Of a stretch of 64,000 nt of DNA, positions 9,502 to 20,638 are shown in pieces; position 1 is the stretch's first letter, and the number at the start of each line of letters is the position of its first letter. Position numbers and translations under genes: made by a program. Origin of the DNA: Labyrinthula sp. Ha (Eukaryota > Sar > Bigyra > Labyrinthulida > Labyrinthulaceae). The stretch spans positions 310,001 to 374,000 of the forward strand of contig JAALGZ010000034.1 in assembly GCA_015227615.1 (NCBI GenBank). Reading direction: 5' to 3'. The notes under the pieces are model-generated. The model saw only the letters and a program-made list of their open reading frames with translations. It made no database searches and was not told where the DNA came from.

Positions 9502-11643
9502 ATGAACGAATACTTGAAAAGAGAGCTTGAATACGAAGGGAAGATTCGGCTTACTGTTGACGAAGCAAATTTTGTCTCTGATTTATATGATCATTATGAT
9601 TCTTTTGAATTCGACAGTAAGGAAACAGCTGCTCCGTATTCGAGGAAAGAGTGGGATGGATTACCCTTTGAACACCAGCGTATGATACTTAGGGGGCTTG
9701 TTGGTCTCAAAGGAAGAAAGAGGGTTACAGAAACAGCTAAATTTGCGAAAAAAAGATATGACTGGCTTCAACAGAATCCTGACTTACTATCGTCCGTTCT
9801 TCCTAATCACGATGCGTTTCATCAAGGGTGGCCATCGTATGTTGCCGGGCAAGATTCGTATGGACATTGGGTAAATTATGAACCTGTGAATGAGTTTGAA
9901 GTAAATAATTTGGATAAGATGAGTGTTGCAGAGTGCATTCTTCAAAGATGTCAATACTATGAAGCACAAAGTGAGATGAAGAGAAGGATTTCAGCAAGAT
10001 TAGGAAAAAGAGTTACAAAAAATGTTTATATTTTAGATCTAAAAGGGCTTAGTTTGAGAAAGCATTTTGTTCCAAAAGTGAAGAAGATCATCCCTCCACT
10101 TTTAGATGAGTGCGGAGGTCTCTATCCAGATGTATTATGGTCAATGTACATAATAAATGCTCCTAGTGTATTCAAATTTGTTTGGAGAGTTGTGATGCCT
10201 TGGGTAGATCCTGCTATTAGACCTAAGATTAAGATATTAGGTGGACCAAGTCACTTTCTTCCTATAATGCAGGAGAATGGATTAAGTTTAGAAAACATAC
10301 CAAAAGCTTGTGGTGGAAATTGTGATATGCAACATATGGGAGATATTATTAAAGATATAATAGAAAAACAAAATTATTTTGGACCAAGTTCAGAATTAGC
10401 AATGGGTGAGGAGTTGAAAGCACTTATGGAGGAAGATTATTTAAGTAATAGGATAGAAACAGAGAATATTAATTTTGAGGATACTATTTTTGATGAAAGT
10501 TATAAAAATAAACCTGAAGACGTTGTTGAATCGTTGAATGAATCAGAAGGAGGAGGAGTTCTTGATGAAGACTTTGATGATGATATTTTATTTGAAGGGT
10601 ATATGCAAAAAGCAGGTGCAATTAATAAAGGGCTTAAAAGAAGATATTTTATTCTATCTTCGAAAAAGTTATATTATTTTACTGAAAACCCTAAAACTGA
10701 AAGAACTGCTATCCTAAAGGGCAAAATTGAGCTCTATTTGATCACTAAAATTGAACGATCACTTCAACCGACTGATATTCGTTCAACAAGAGTTGTCAAT
10801 AAAAAAGTTGGAGTTACAAGTGAACCGTGGAAAAAGCTAATTTCGGTTTCACATAAGAATGAGATTGACCAAATTTTGTTGCACACTCCACACAGGGTAT
10901 ATTCGCTTATTATTGAAGCTACTGAGCAAAACCCAAATAGTGAAGTAAAACCAAAGTCTGTAACAGAATTATCTATTGAATGGACAAATGAACTGGCTAA
11001 AGCAGTTTTGAATGACTCTTGTAATTTAAATTTTGAAGCAGATGAAGACTTGGATTTGTTAGAAAGAGAACACTATATAGGTAAGAAAGGTGAGTCAAAG
11101 CACTTGAAAAAGGGAATTTTGAAAAAGCGAGGTATGGTAAATAGATTTTACAAGACAAGGCTATTTGTCTTAACAACGAATGGGTTGTACTACTATGCAA
11201 TGACTAAAAGTTCTTTTGATCCAAAAGATTTAACTTTAAAGAAAAAGATCCGTCTAGATGACATAGTGAAAACCGAGCAACTTAAAAAAGATGAAAGTAA
11301 ATTTTGGATACATACCAAAGAGAATAAGAGACTCTATCGAGTGAAAGCAGAAACTAAAGAGGAGTGCGCCGAGTGGTTAGAAGCAATTCAAACAGCCCGT
11401 GATATCCATGAGCAAGCACATCTTACTAAAGAAAATGGAGAAACAGATGATACAGGTGAAAATGAAGCAACTGAAAGTACTGATCCCGGTTATTTAGGGC
11501 AGTGGCTTCAAACTATAGTAGATTTCACATCAGGAATGAATATTCTTGCTGAAAACGAAACTAATCGAGGTTCAGTTGAAGGTGAGGATGAAGGAAGCGT
11601 CCTTCCTTTGATTCGACAGGTTTCTTCATACTTCAATATTTAA
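9502..11643 (+). CDS. CRAL-TRIO (Sec14-like) protein with two C-terminal PH domains
   Basis: 713 aa, no intron needed. Residues about 90-285 form a Sec14/CRAL-TRIO lipid-binding domain: VYILDLKGLSLRKHF (about 170), ECGGLYPDVLWSMYIINAP matching the family's YPExxxxxxxINAP motif, then PWVDPAIRPKIKILGG (family WLxxxTxxKIxxL) and LPKxxGG-like IPKACGGNCD (about 266). An acidic linker follows (about 300-353). A PH domain starts near 354 (FEGYMQKAGAINKGLKRRYF) and a second near 534 (KKGILKKRGMVNRFYKTRLF), ending with the typical AEWLEAIQ helix near 623. The family picks up phosphatidylinositol or other lipids and passes or presents them at membranes; PH domains would dock it on phosphoinositides. 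It ends 20 bp from the stop of a lipid-modifying enzyme gene on the other strand. Confidence 0.92.
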   Translation: MNEYLKRELEYEGKIRLTVDEANFVSDLYDHYDSFEFDSKETAAPYSRKEWDGLPFEHQRMILRGLVGLKGRKRVTETAKFAKKRYDWLQQNPDLLSSVLPNHDAFHQGWPSYVAGQDSYGHWVNYEPVNEFEVNNLDKMSVAECILQRCQYYEAQSEMKRRISARLGKRVTKNVYILDLKGLSLRKHFVPKVKKIIPPLLDECGGLYPDVLWSMYIINAPSVFKFVWRVVMPWVDPAIRPKIKILGGPSHFLPIMQENGLSLENIPKACGGNCDMQHMGDIIKDIIEKQNYFGPSSELAMGEELKALMEEDYLSNRIETENINFEDTIFDESYKNKPEDVVESLNESEGGGVLDEDFDDDILFEGYMQKAGAINKGLKRRYFILSSKKLYYFTENPKTERTAILKGKIELYLITKIERSLQPTDIRSTRVVNKKVGVTSEPWKKLISVSHKNEIDQILLHTPHRVYSLIIEATEQNPNSEVKPKSVTELSIEWTNELAKAVLNDSCNLNFEADEDLDLLEREHYIGKKGESKHLKKGILKKRGMVNRFYKTRLFVLTTNGLYYYAMTKSSFDPKDLTLKKKIRLDDIVKTEQLKKDESKFWIHTKENKRLYRVKAETKEECAEWLEAIQTARDIHEQAHLTKENGETDDTGENEATESTDPGYLGQWLQTIVDFTSGMNILAENETNRGSVEGEDEGSVLPLIRQVSSYFNI

Positions 11644-11663
11644 TACCGACACTATGAATGAAC

Positions 11664-12734
11664 TTATGGATATCTATCTGTTCCAAAAACCCAATCCCAG
11701 AAAGGAGTTATACTGTAGTTACATCTTATTAGGTTATGATGCGTTTCATGATAATAATTATTCCAGTCATCCCAGTATTTAAAGAACAAGGTGAGAGGGG
11801 CAATTGTCCCCATCAGTGGTACTGCTTTTCCTGCGTGAGACAGAATTTCCAGATTGAAGAAATAGACCATAAGTACATTATGTTCAAACTGTTCTGTAAA
11901 GAATAAAAGTGGATTTAGTTTATTCAGGAACGCAGTGGATAAAATAAAAGGAACTTGAGCTTCTAGCAAGAAATCTAGAAATGAAAAGTGATAATTTGTT
12001 TTAAGTCTGCATACATTGTGTTCGTGGTGTTTTTTATGTATACTGTAAAATTCTTTTTTGTGCATGATGTAGTGAAAAAACCAAAACATTAAGTCACTTG
12101 TGAACCGAAGAAAACATAGTTTGAATAAAAATAGTAATGGATATCTAATTGTATGTCCAAGGGAAACTTTTAGAAGCTGTGAATATATTACTGGGGTGAA
12201 ATTATGTTTTTTGTAGTAAGCTTTCCTTGTCCAGTCACGTAATCTTTTTAAGAACATTGTTTCAATGAATGCGTGCACGACCATCATTGGAAAATTAGTT
12301 GTAAAGTAGTTTTTGCAAACTTTTCCTATAGGTTGAACCTTTTTATTTCTTGAGAAATATGGCGAATGAGAATAAATTTTGGTTACAAGCAGATGGTTGT
12401 ACATCATCGCACCTTCCTCCAATAAAATGTTTTCTCCAAGTCCTCTTAAGAAGCAGCTTAGTTTTCCTTTCGGCTCACCAAGTCTTTGCCTCAATGTTCC
12501 TGCCAGAATTGAAAGAATCCAAGGAGAGCTGTTTTCAAGTAGGTATGCAATAACAGGATGGTCCTGTATATACGAAAATGAGGGTGGTACTCGTTTAACC
12601 CTGTCTTTAGAGTTTATTCTGTTTCTTCTACTTGAAATAATTCTCTTATAGTGCACACCAATGATAATCTGTGCTGCAAAGATAGCTACAGCAATCTTCT
12701 GTTGTATATTCCACACAGTCTGTTCTTGCTTCAT
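11664..12734 (-). CDS. Fatty acid hydroxylase / sterol desaturase family, membrane di-iron enzyme
   Basis: 356 aa. The three histidine boxes of the family are present: H221-x3-H225 (HYIMH), H233-x2-HH (HKKHH, 233-237) and H329-x2-HH (HETHH, 329-333), with an extra conserved-type His at 300 (LSHAG). Hydrophobic segments near 10-27, 60-80, 198-222, 262-282 and 288-300 fit an ER membrane protein. The family introduces hydroxyls or double bonds into sterols, sphingolipids or alkanes using oxygen and a di-iron site; the substrate cannot be told here. The C-terminus FWDWVFGTDRYP matches the typical FWDxxFGT end of these enzymes. Tail to tail with the CRAL-TRIO gene (20 bp), so both 3' UTRs must overlap or be very short. 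Confidence 0.9.
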   Translation of the reverse strand: MKQEQTVWNIQQKIAVAIFAAQIIIGVHYKRIISSRRNRINSKDRVKRVPPSFSYIQDHPVIAYLLENSSPWILSILAGTLRQRLGEPKGKLSCFLRGLGENILLEEGAMMYNHLLVTKIYSHSPYFSRNKKVQPIGKVCKNYFTTNFPMMVVHAFIETMFLKRLRDWTRKAYYKKHNFTPVIYSQLLKVSLGHTIRYPLLFLFKLCFLRFTSDLMFWFFHYIMHKKEFYSIHKKHHEHNVCRLKTNYHFSFLDFLLEAQVPFILSTAFLNKLNPLLFFTEQFEHNVLMVYFFNLEILSHAGKAVPLMGTIAPLTLFFKYWDDWNNYYHETHHNLIRCNYSITPFWDWVFGTDRYP

Positions 12735-12960
12735 TGTTTACGTATAACGATTAAGTTCTCTTTCCAGAGTGCATTATAAAGTTGTTATCTAAGCACTTTT
12801 TGAAGGTGAGGAAGAAAGTATTATTTATAATCACAGCGTTTCCTATATCTATTTTTGATACACCTGGGCGGAGAGTTTTAAAGATAGATTATTTTGTTCT
12901 ATTCATGAAAGATATGTTCAAGACAGTGACGAGTATTGCAATTATCTCTTAAGCTAAGAG

Positions 12961-13191
12961 TTAAGTATCAGCACTACAATTTTGCTGTTCTTGCTTATCC
13001 CATAGCGCGTACCTACGGGATATATGGAGTGCCGCCTTGTGATCTTCCAGGTTCCAAGGCTTCAACCCATGACAATAGAAAAAATTTTCTTTGCTGCCCC
13101 ACCCTTTATCAATTTCTTTAGAGGAAAGTCTTGTCTTATCATATTTATCACATAATGCTTGTGCAGCAAGCGCTTCTTCCATTCCTGGCAT
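12961..13191 (-). CDS. Small unknown protein, 76 aa
   Basis: ORF from ATG at 13191. Composition is coding-like and unlike chance ORFs nearby: MPGMEEALAAQALCDKYDKT, then a GWGSKENFFYCHGLKPWNLE segment and a closing helix EDHKAALHISRRY. The pattern (acidic helix, GWG-aromatic, GLKPWNxED, helix) looks like a compact conserved domain, but I cannot name it. It reads in the same direction as the hydroxylase gene 226 bp downstream. It could be the final exon of a longer gene. Confidence 0.6.
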   Translation of the reverse strand: MPGMEEALAAQALCDKYDKTRLSSKEIDKGWGSKENFFYCHGLKPWNLEDHKAALHISRRYALWDKQEQQNCSADT

Positions 13192-16100
13192 TATTCCAAT
13201 TTCCTCTTTCTTTTCTAGAACTTTTACAACTTTAAACTGTTAAAAATTTTATGGAATTCTACGAAGAAACTTGGAGAAAAATATCCGTTAGCTGGTTGAG
13301 AAGCTTTAGTGTTAAATTTAACTATAGCTATCAACCTCAACTTTTTTTTCCTACACATAAATGGACATTATTAGCTTTTAGCACCAGATTCTGTTACATG
13401 AAATAAATTACTTCGACTAACTAAGCTTATATATTTTCACTTAAATGAAGTATATCTTTTTCATGTATAAATGTAAGCTATATTTAGGATTTCAGTCATT
13501 ATATCTTAGAATGCACGAAATTCTCCTTTGTGGATGCCATGAAAATAGAAATCGTCTATAGGTTTGGCACTATGGACATAGACTTGGAAAGTGGTGCCTA
13601 ATCATGTTCAACTATATCACTCAAACAAGCTTTAACTGAATTACTTTACTTTTCTGCTTTACCTAAGTCATGGGACCAGAAAATGCTTCCTTGGGATTAT
13701 GAATAGATGATTACCAAGTTCCCCAAGTTATTTTCTTACGCTCGATGCATACTCCCAATCGACTGTTCTGATTACCTGTCTAATTCCGCTGCCTCATCGA
13801 GCTACATACTGAGACAAGTTTGTATTTTCCCAGAAATGCTTTTGCTGAGTTTCCTGGCGTGGTTCCAGATCTGCTAACTCCATTAGATCTGTATTACATT
13901 TAGGGCTCCGATTTCATTAATTGATTACTTCTTAATTTTTTCTAAACCTATACTTCTCTTGGTGATTAATTAAGGTAATACCCCAACCATTTTGATTAAT
14001 CATATCTGGATCAATACTAATCAGTAGCACTTGATAGGCATTAAGGTCCCATATTTTTTTTGTTAACTAAAAGCAAAATAAGCGTTATTTAAATATTTTT
14101 AATTTCTGTTAAAGCCGAGGTGTATTTACAGAAGACCCTCGAGAAGTATAAGATGCAGTATGTTGTTCAGATTTAGTTTAAAAGCTGAAATAAGTATCCT
14201 CGCCTTAGCGTAATGTGAGACCAATTGTCCCACTACATAGTTACCTACTTCTACGAAACTTCTGCTTTGGTTGGTCATATTATCAGGACTCTTGAATCTT
14301 ACTTGTTGATTACAACAACGTTGGTGATTGCCCTCAAGTTTTCCATAATGCACTCAATAAACAACCTGAAACTAAGAGTTCAAGACACTAACAATTCAAG
14401 CAGGAGGAATCTCATCTGCTTGACAAAAATTTCAAATTATCATGAAAATAGGGTTGACATGATTTACGAAGTTTGTTGAGATATCCGGAAGAGCACTTTT
14501 ACAGTTAGGATATTTTTTCATTCACCTCTCTCTTCTGACTGGTGTTCCTCTTAATCAGGCTGGCAAAAACTTGTGCCAGTTCGCACCTTACAATCTTCAA
14601 CTTGGATATGGAACTCTTTCTCTATGACGGTAGCATAGCCTTTAGGTTTACTGAGCAGTTTTGTGGAAATATCTGCCTTCAACTAGATAATATTCAACCT
14701 TTCTTTAATTTTATTAAGGCCATAACTACGCTGTTCTTCAATCATCATGATCTCCCTCCTTGGAGTAAATGAGGGTAAGAAGCTAAATGTTGTAGCACTA
14801 GATTCACCTGTGGTGAGGAATACAAAATCTGATTATTTTTTAAGCAAACTATTATTCCCTGAAACAACGTTTAATGATGTTGGCTAGCATCCAAATTCAG
14901 AAGCTTACAAATCCGATTCGCCTTGTACCATTCTGCAATTCATTCAGATACAGGCTGTCATAGCTATCTTTGCTTTCATTCTTTATGAACTCTCTTGTAT
15001 AGACGCTGAGGTTCAATACGCACGCAACCCACAGAACTTAAGCATTTAAAAGGAAGCAGTCCTAGAGGGGCTAAATAGAACTATTAAGGGATTTTTTGGG
15101 TATGGTATTTCGTAGCCGAATAGAAATATGTTTTTACTTGATCTTTGGGATGTAGAAAAAAGCGCTTAATATACTGGAGCTGTTGATCCTTTTACAGTAG
15201 TTATATTCCAAGGTAATAACAGTGCAATGATCTTTGTAATTTACTCCCTTAAGTAGAGTTTGAAATAATATTGATTTTATCCTGTATGTCCTCCTAGAAT
15301 ATGAGCCAACCAGTAGATACCATATCCACAGAACACCAAGAACGGGTAATGCAAAATTAAATCAGTTTTTCTTGATACTCTGCTCTAGATATGTAGTAGT
15401 GTGAAATTTACTCTAGCTAGAATAAAAACTGGTTTCCCATAAATATCAAGGTTATAATTTCTACAAGTGTGCAGAACTAACTGCTATTTATGGGTTCGAT
15501 GCTTATTACATACATCTTCAATTAAATTCATGAATACTTTCCATGTTCATGTTTCTCTTTTTTTCCTTGGTCACTCTAAGGTACAGGGTGTTCTACACAA
15601 ACCTCTGATCTTTCATGTAAATACAAACGCGTATTCCGTATGAACAGTAAATATTTATTGGGCTTTAATTGAATATTTTGTGATCCGCTGCTTTAATGCA
15701 ATGATTGCTCCCGTCTCCTGTTTAGTTCTGTATCATCCAAACCGCCATAAGAAGCATATGCATCTAGGATCGTTGTACGATATAGTTATTAGCACAATTT
15801 TGCAAAATTTCTGAACTTTAACACCTTTAAAAAAATAAAAGTTACCGAACATAATAATTGTTGGTCTCTAGATAGGAGGTTAAATTAATAGGTAAATTTG
15901 GAAGTTTCTACGGTATCTGATTATTTATTCGGGTAAGAACAAGGCCATTCTCTAGTCAAAGTATATTTATCTATTAAAAAACTTTTCTGCAAAATACCTG
16001 GTACAAACTAACAACTTTTGGATTGCAAATATATATATACGAGAACGAGAATGCATTTATAAAAAATAATACAGCCAAGTTTGGTCATTTGATTTCCTAC

Positions 16101-18293
16101 GTTAACAGTACTATCAACTTATAGTAGGGATGTTCAAGTGTTCACCATATCTAAGTATCACTGCAAGTTTTGGAAAAATAGCAAGAACTTAAAATTCATG
16201 GTTAGATGGAAGGTGTTTCTACCTGGAACCCACAGGGCCCCCAAAGTCAATGGGTCCACATGAAATCGCAAATCTTATAGACCTTTTATTGAATGTTGTC
16301 TGCCCTTCTGTCATGAGACTCGTCCCATTTCTTAACTATCAAACTCTAGAATATTGACTATTGAGGTGGTTGGTTTTATTCTTTAAGTTAATCTCATATA
16401 CTCATTTTAATTTGATTATATGAACCCTGTCTCAACAGTATTCTTTAGAGATTTACCATATTGAAATACAGTGCCACTTCGCAACTTATCATAGAAAGAA
16501 TACGATTACTGTCGGTAGCTCATAGTAGTATTGAATAATAAGTTATACAAAGAGCCGCTGTCAGAGTCATTAACATCTTCGCATCAAGTTCCAAATGAAA
16601 TTAATGGCTTATACTCTGAGGGTACGGTACTTTCGTTCTCAATAGCCTACTAGATATCAATTAAAATTGAAATCTTGTGGAGTATCAATTGTCATAAAGT
16701 TTTCCAAAAAAAATGCGACGAGACAAATGGCATCATTTGAATTGTCCCTACCATTGTGACATTTTCAAACTTTTATCCGAGCAGTTCATTTATATCTGAA
16801 GAAGGAAGTTCCTATTCAGTAGAGACAGATTTATTGCTTTAATATGAAATCATTTGACTTGGCCTAAGAAGAAAAACAAGAATTATATCACCTATCGTTG
16901 TGAATTTACATTAGAGCAGCCAACAGCTGAGGAACTTATTTAGACTCACTACAACGAAAGGGCAAATTCGGAAATGCACAACATAAATATTCTCCAAGAA
17001 TAAAAGCCTAATACCTCCGCGGTGTCCAATACAAACGTATTAGTATTCTACAAGAAGTTAAAATCCTTGTATAGATTCCTGTTTTCCATAATAATGTTGA
17101 ACATGATGAACCTTAAGATTTTCTATTAGAAGGTTTGTGTAGCCAATAACATGCTCTTTCCACCTGAACCATAGATATGACTCCCAACCTCTTGTTTAAT
17201 AAAGTAATTTTAGGTTCAAGTTAGAATATTACATTACTCTAAAGTTTGAAAAAACATAATATGTTAAAATACCACATTTTTAGGCATAATTTAGCTATGA
17301 AAAGGAGTAAATTTTGACAAGACGTGTTCCTTCTACCTTAAAATTTAAGTGGACCATAACTGTGACAAGATTCCTTCACGTAAGTTTTCTTCTTATGTTT
17401 TCTTGTTTATACCGTGCCATGTGAAAATCTAATTTCTGAAATTTTAAATTCTGCATAAGACTGCTTGTTCTCCCTATAGTCATAAAGATATTAATAGTAA
17501 GGGTAATGCATAGGACATGTACAATGATTCCTTTCAAGGTTGAGTACAGCAATGAAGTTAATCGCGATAAATCCAACAAATCAAAACTTAAGGATTACCT
17601 AACAGCAATAACCTGGAGATACTTATATGTAAGTGAGGTTCTATCTAAGCAATAAAACCAGGAAAGTATAAATTATAAAAGATATTGAACATCTAAATAT
17701 GCTAGTACAAGTTTTAGAATTTAAGCGTTCTACTGTAAGTTAGCTTTAAAACACAACTTTAAATATTATAAGTTAAAACTTGGGCCTGAATTCTCGGAAT
17801 CTTATCAGGGAAGGTTCTTTGAATCTATCGGGTTTTATAGGGAAAACAATTAATTAACTAGTAGAGCTAAGCGATCCGACTACAGGCGGCAACCCTTAAT
17901 TTATTCAGACTAAAGGCCCCTGGTTATAAAACTTCCTATTACTAAACAGGATAATGATTATACCCCGCCAATGACGAACCTTTTTGAAACTCTCTGTTAT
18001 AACCAATGGGATGAGTTCATCACTGATTGCACTCTTCTATATAAGACAATCTCCTTTGATTTCCTTGGTTACTGTGTACATAAATTCTGTATTCAATTCC
18101 CCTGAATAAATAATCACATATATCATACTGTCCTTAAATAAAGGAAACTAATTAGACTGAGGTCTATCGTCATTTGTTTTCTTATAGCTTATCAAGATAA
18201 TTGAAATCTAGTGAGCCAGAGTATTTTCTAAGGTAGCACAAGGGTGTGTTACCACGGAATATGTAATTATATTTCCCTAATTGAAAATACTGA
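13192..18293. other. Gene desert, 5.1 kb
   Basis: AT-rich with dense stops. ORFs of 60-80 codons here have chance-like composition. On the minus strand near 14600-14680 a short stretch reads LKADISTKLLSKPKG, faintly like the end of a Ty1/copia RNase H, but it is too short to call. No RNA gene seen. Confidence 0.5.
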
Positions 18294-20078
18294 ATGGCTG
18301 AACTTCGAAAAATCAACGATCTTATAACCAAATGTGAAAAAGAAAAGAAGAAAAGTATAAAACTTTCCATTATGCAAAAAGGTTATAATATAATGGAAAA
18401 ACTTATTAAGAATAAGCAGTTTAACCTTGTTAAAGCTTTGAGAGCAACCGAACAAGAAATCTCTGAATCAGATGAGAGTCTTGCGGTGGCTCAAAAATAC
18501 ACTGCCGAGTCTCAAAGAACAGTTTATCAACTACTGGATCAAACTAAAAATATTATCTCGAGTTCAATAACATCTGACCCTTTTGTTCAAAACTCCCTCT
18601 TAAAAGTTATACTGAACTTGTCGGTTACTGCGAAAAACGAAAACTTCAACTTATTCCAAGAAACTGAGGGAACTAATATCTTAGAAGTTTTATGCAAAAT
18701 ACATTCCGACAAGAATTCTTTTCTCGTTAAAAATATTTCGAAGGGAAAGATTAATTTGGAAGTTTTTTTCTTTCTGCTATTGGTGTTAGTCTCATTACCA
18801 AGCGTAAAATCATTAGAAATGCCTGGTTTTTATGCTCAACATATGGATTTAAACATAATAGCCCTGCAGTTTATTTCACATTTAATTCTCTTGAAGTCCG
18901 AACTAACGCCTGAAGCAAAAATACTTCACTTCCCACTTGTCAAAGAAATTATGAAACTTCCTTCCTCACTTTTCTACAGTAGAATCTTCTCTATTCTCAA
19001 ACTTCTGTCAACAGAGCCCCCAAATCCCCCTACACTTTATCTCTTAAAAAAAAACTTAATATCTCTACATGATTTCCAAGTTAAACTTTTTTCTTTCTTT
19101 TTTCTAAATCTTTATCAAACAACTTTAATGGATAAAAACATATCAACAAAACTTAAAATTAGATTATTAAACAATCTTCCGGAAAAAGTTTTTCCAAAAG
19201 TATCAGATCCTCTTTTTTTCTCCGATATACTTTCTAAAGTTTGCAACTCATATTTTGAGAATAGAGACAAAGTAAATGTGGCGCTTCCAATTCTTAGTCT
19301 GGAAAGCTTGCTTATATTAATATCCAGGTATAATCTAAACTTTGAAAATTATTATGAGAAGTTATATCATTTCCTACAGGTTAGCTTTGGATCTTTGTCC
19401 GCGGACACACAACAGATGTTTAAGTTTTTTAAGGTGTTGGACTTGACTCTGAGTTCAAAGACAGTCGATGAAAAAATATTGGCATCATTCTTGAAAGCGT
19501 TGTGTCTGAGATGCATCTCCGCTTCAATTCCTTTTATCTTATTATCGCTCGTAATTATTCATAACACAATTATCCTACATCCTAGTTTGATGAAACTAAT
19601 TCAAAAAGAAGAAATTGAAATTGCCGATACGACTGGTGTTGATAATTTTGACAGACAGCGCGCAAAAGTTCAAGAGATCAAGAACAGATCAAAGAAGTTA
19701 GCTGAAAGTATCTCTTATGATAAAAAGAAAACTGAAGCCGAAACACAATCTAAAGAAGTACATGAGGTGGATCCATTTCTTGTTTTCTCGAAACAGCCTG
19801 ACCCTTTAAAGACCAATGCAATTAACTCTAGCCTTGTTGAGTTAAGGCTATTAAGAGAACATTATGCTGCCTCTGTTAGAACAGTGGTTGAAAGTCTAAT
19901 TTTCGAAAGTTTTGGACAAACCAGAAAAGAGAAACCCGGTCTTGTTCCTATATCTAGGTTTGAGGATGTTTCATATGAATCTTTATTCAAAGCGGCTTGT
20001 TCAGGTAGAAGAAAAACAAAAAATGTGCAAGAAAGCTTTCCCTTTTCACTGGCAAAGAAACCACGCTTCATGGTGTAA
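18294..20078 (+). CDS. NOC4: NOC4-like nucleolar complex protein (CBF/Mak21 domain)
   Basis: 594 aa. The C-terminal half matches the CBF/Mak21 domain of NOC4: LPILSLESLLILISRYNLNF (about 330), NYYEKLYHFLQ (family FYxKLYxLL), a SFLKALCLRCISASIPFILL helix (family FxKRLARLxLxAPP), NxxxxHPSLM (about 428), and DPFLVFSKQPDPLKTNAINS SLVELRLLREHY (about 491-520; split by me), equivalent to the family's DPxxxxxDPxKTxALxSSLWELxxLxxHYHP. NOC4 works with NOP14 in nucleolar maturation and export of the 40S subunit. The N-terminal ~200 residues are not recognisable. A 28-nt GT...AG at 18762-18789 is not an intron because removing it brings a stop. Converges on the next gene with 47 bp between stops. Confidence 0.85.
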   Translation: MAELRKINDLITKCEKEKKKSIKLSIMQKGYNIMEKLIKNKQFNLVKALRATEQEISESDESLAVAQKYTAESQRTVYQLLDQTKNIISSSITSDPFVQNSLLKVILNLSVTAKNENFNLFQETEGTNILEVLCKIHSDKNSFLVKNISKGKINLEVFFFLLLVLVSLPSVKSLEMPGFYAQHMDLNIIALQFISHLILLKSELTPEAKILHFPLVKEIMKLPSSLFYSRIFSILKLLSTEPPNPPTLYLLKKNLISLHDFQVKLFSFFFLNLYQTTLMDKNISTKLKIRLLNNLPEKVFPKVSDPLFFSDILSKVCNSYFENRDKVNVALPILSLESLLILISRYNLNFENYYEKLYHFLQVSFGSLSADTQQMFKFFKVLDLTLSSKTVDEKILASFLKALCLRCISASIPFILLSLVIIHNTIILHPSLMKLIQKEEIEIADTTGVDNFDRQRAKVQEIKNRSKKLAESISYDKKKTEAETQSKEVHEVDPFLVFSKQPDPLKTNAINSSLVELRLLREHYAASVRTVVESLIFESFGQTRKEKPGLVPISRFEDVSYESLFKAACSGRRKTKNVQESFPFSLAKKPRFMV

Positions 20079-20125
20079 AACAAAGTGTTTATTTGTTTAC
20101 GACTTAAATATACTTTGGTTATCAC

Positions 20126-20638
20126 CTAGTTGTTGTCAGTTTTATAAGCTCTCATCCTTGCTTTCTTAATCTCGTTGTATTTTTTTGTTGGGAAGATACC
20201 ATGTAGGGCTAAAGCTTCAAGAAAACATTCTTTTTGAGTAAGTTTTGTACTTTTTGTTTTCCTGTAAACAATAGATTTTCTTCTTTTAATCTCTTTTTTC
20301 CCCAGATTAGCGTTCAAATAAATTTCATTGCTCCGTTCAATACTAGAAAGATTTACTCGCGCATTGGCCACTTTTTCCGATACAGCACATAAACAGGGAC
20401 AGCAAGAGTCTCCCTGTTTATGTGCTGTATCGGCGAACTTGTCCAATTCAAGTAAATATAAATATGCATTAGCTCTGGGAAGTTTTTTATACTCATCAAC
20501 AAAACTGTCGACCAAAGTTTCGTACTTGCGTTTCTTTCCTCTCGAAACTCTTGACTGAGCATTTTTCCTCAACCTTTTTTCTTCAGCTAATTCCATATCG
20601 ATGAAGTAAACCAATGGGTCCATACTACCCTCTATCAA
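20126..20638 (-). CDS. Basic 170-aa protein with an in-frame palindromic insertion
   Basis: Start at 20638 (another Met at residue 6 is possible). The N-terminal part is a charged helix (MELAEEKRLRKNAQSRVSRG), the C-terminal part is very Lys/Arg-rich (KKEIKRRKSIVYRKTK) and ends ARMRAYKTDNN. This suggests a nucleic-acid-binding or nucleolar protein, in keeping with the neighbouring NOC4, but I recognise no family. Residues about 70-88 are encoded entirely by a 57-nt perfect palindrome; taking it out leaves a smooth, in-frame helix (LDKFEKVANARVNLSS). The inserted peptide (DTAHKQGDSCCPCLCAVS) is Cys-rich and unlike the rest of the protein. Confidence 0.7.
   Translation of the reverse strand: MIEGSMDPLVYFIDMELAEEKRLRKNAQSRVSRGKKRKYETLVDSFVDEYKKLPRANAYLYLLELDKFADTAHKQGDSCCPCLCAVSEKVANARVNLSSIERSNEIYLNANLGKKEIKRRKSIVYRKTKSTKLTQKECFLEALALHGIFPTKKYNEIKKARMRAYKTDNN
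20377..20433. repeat. Perfect 23-bp inverted repeat with 11-nt loop inside a coding sequence
   Basis: Arms 20377-20399 and 20411-20433 are exact reverse complements; the loop is 20400-20410. The unit is 57 nt, a multiple of three, with no stop in the gene's frame, so it adds 19 residues. No GT-AG splice signals bound it. In form it resembles bacterial Rickettsia palindromic elements, which insert in frame into genes; whether it moved here or arose locally cannot be told. Confidence 0.95.

Noticed and set aside
12379-12651. 90-codon plus-strand ORF
   Set aside because: Antisense shadow of the hydroxylase gene, whose histidine boxes are intact.
14542-14772. Minus-strand trace resembling the end of a copia RNase H (LKADISTKLLSKPKG)
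   Set aside because: Only about 15 residues fit, surrounded by stops; not enough to call an element.
18762-18789. 28-nt GT-AG segment inside NOC4 that looks like an intron
   Set aside because: Removing it shifts the frame into a stop six codons later (TCT CAT TAC CAA GCG TAA), while the unspliced frame stays open into the conserved CBF domain.
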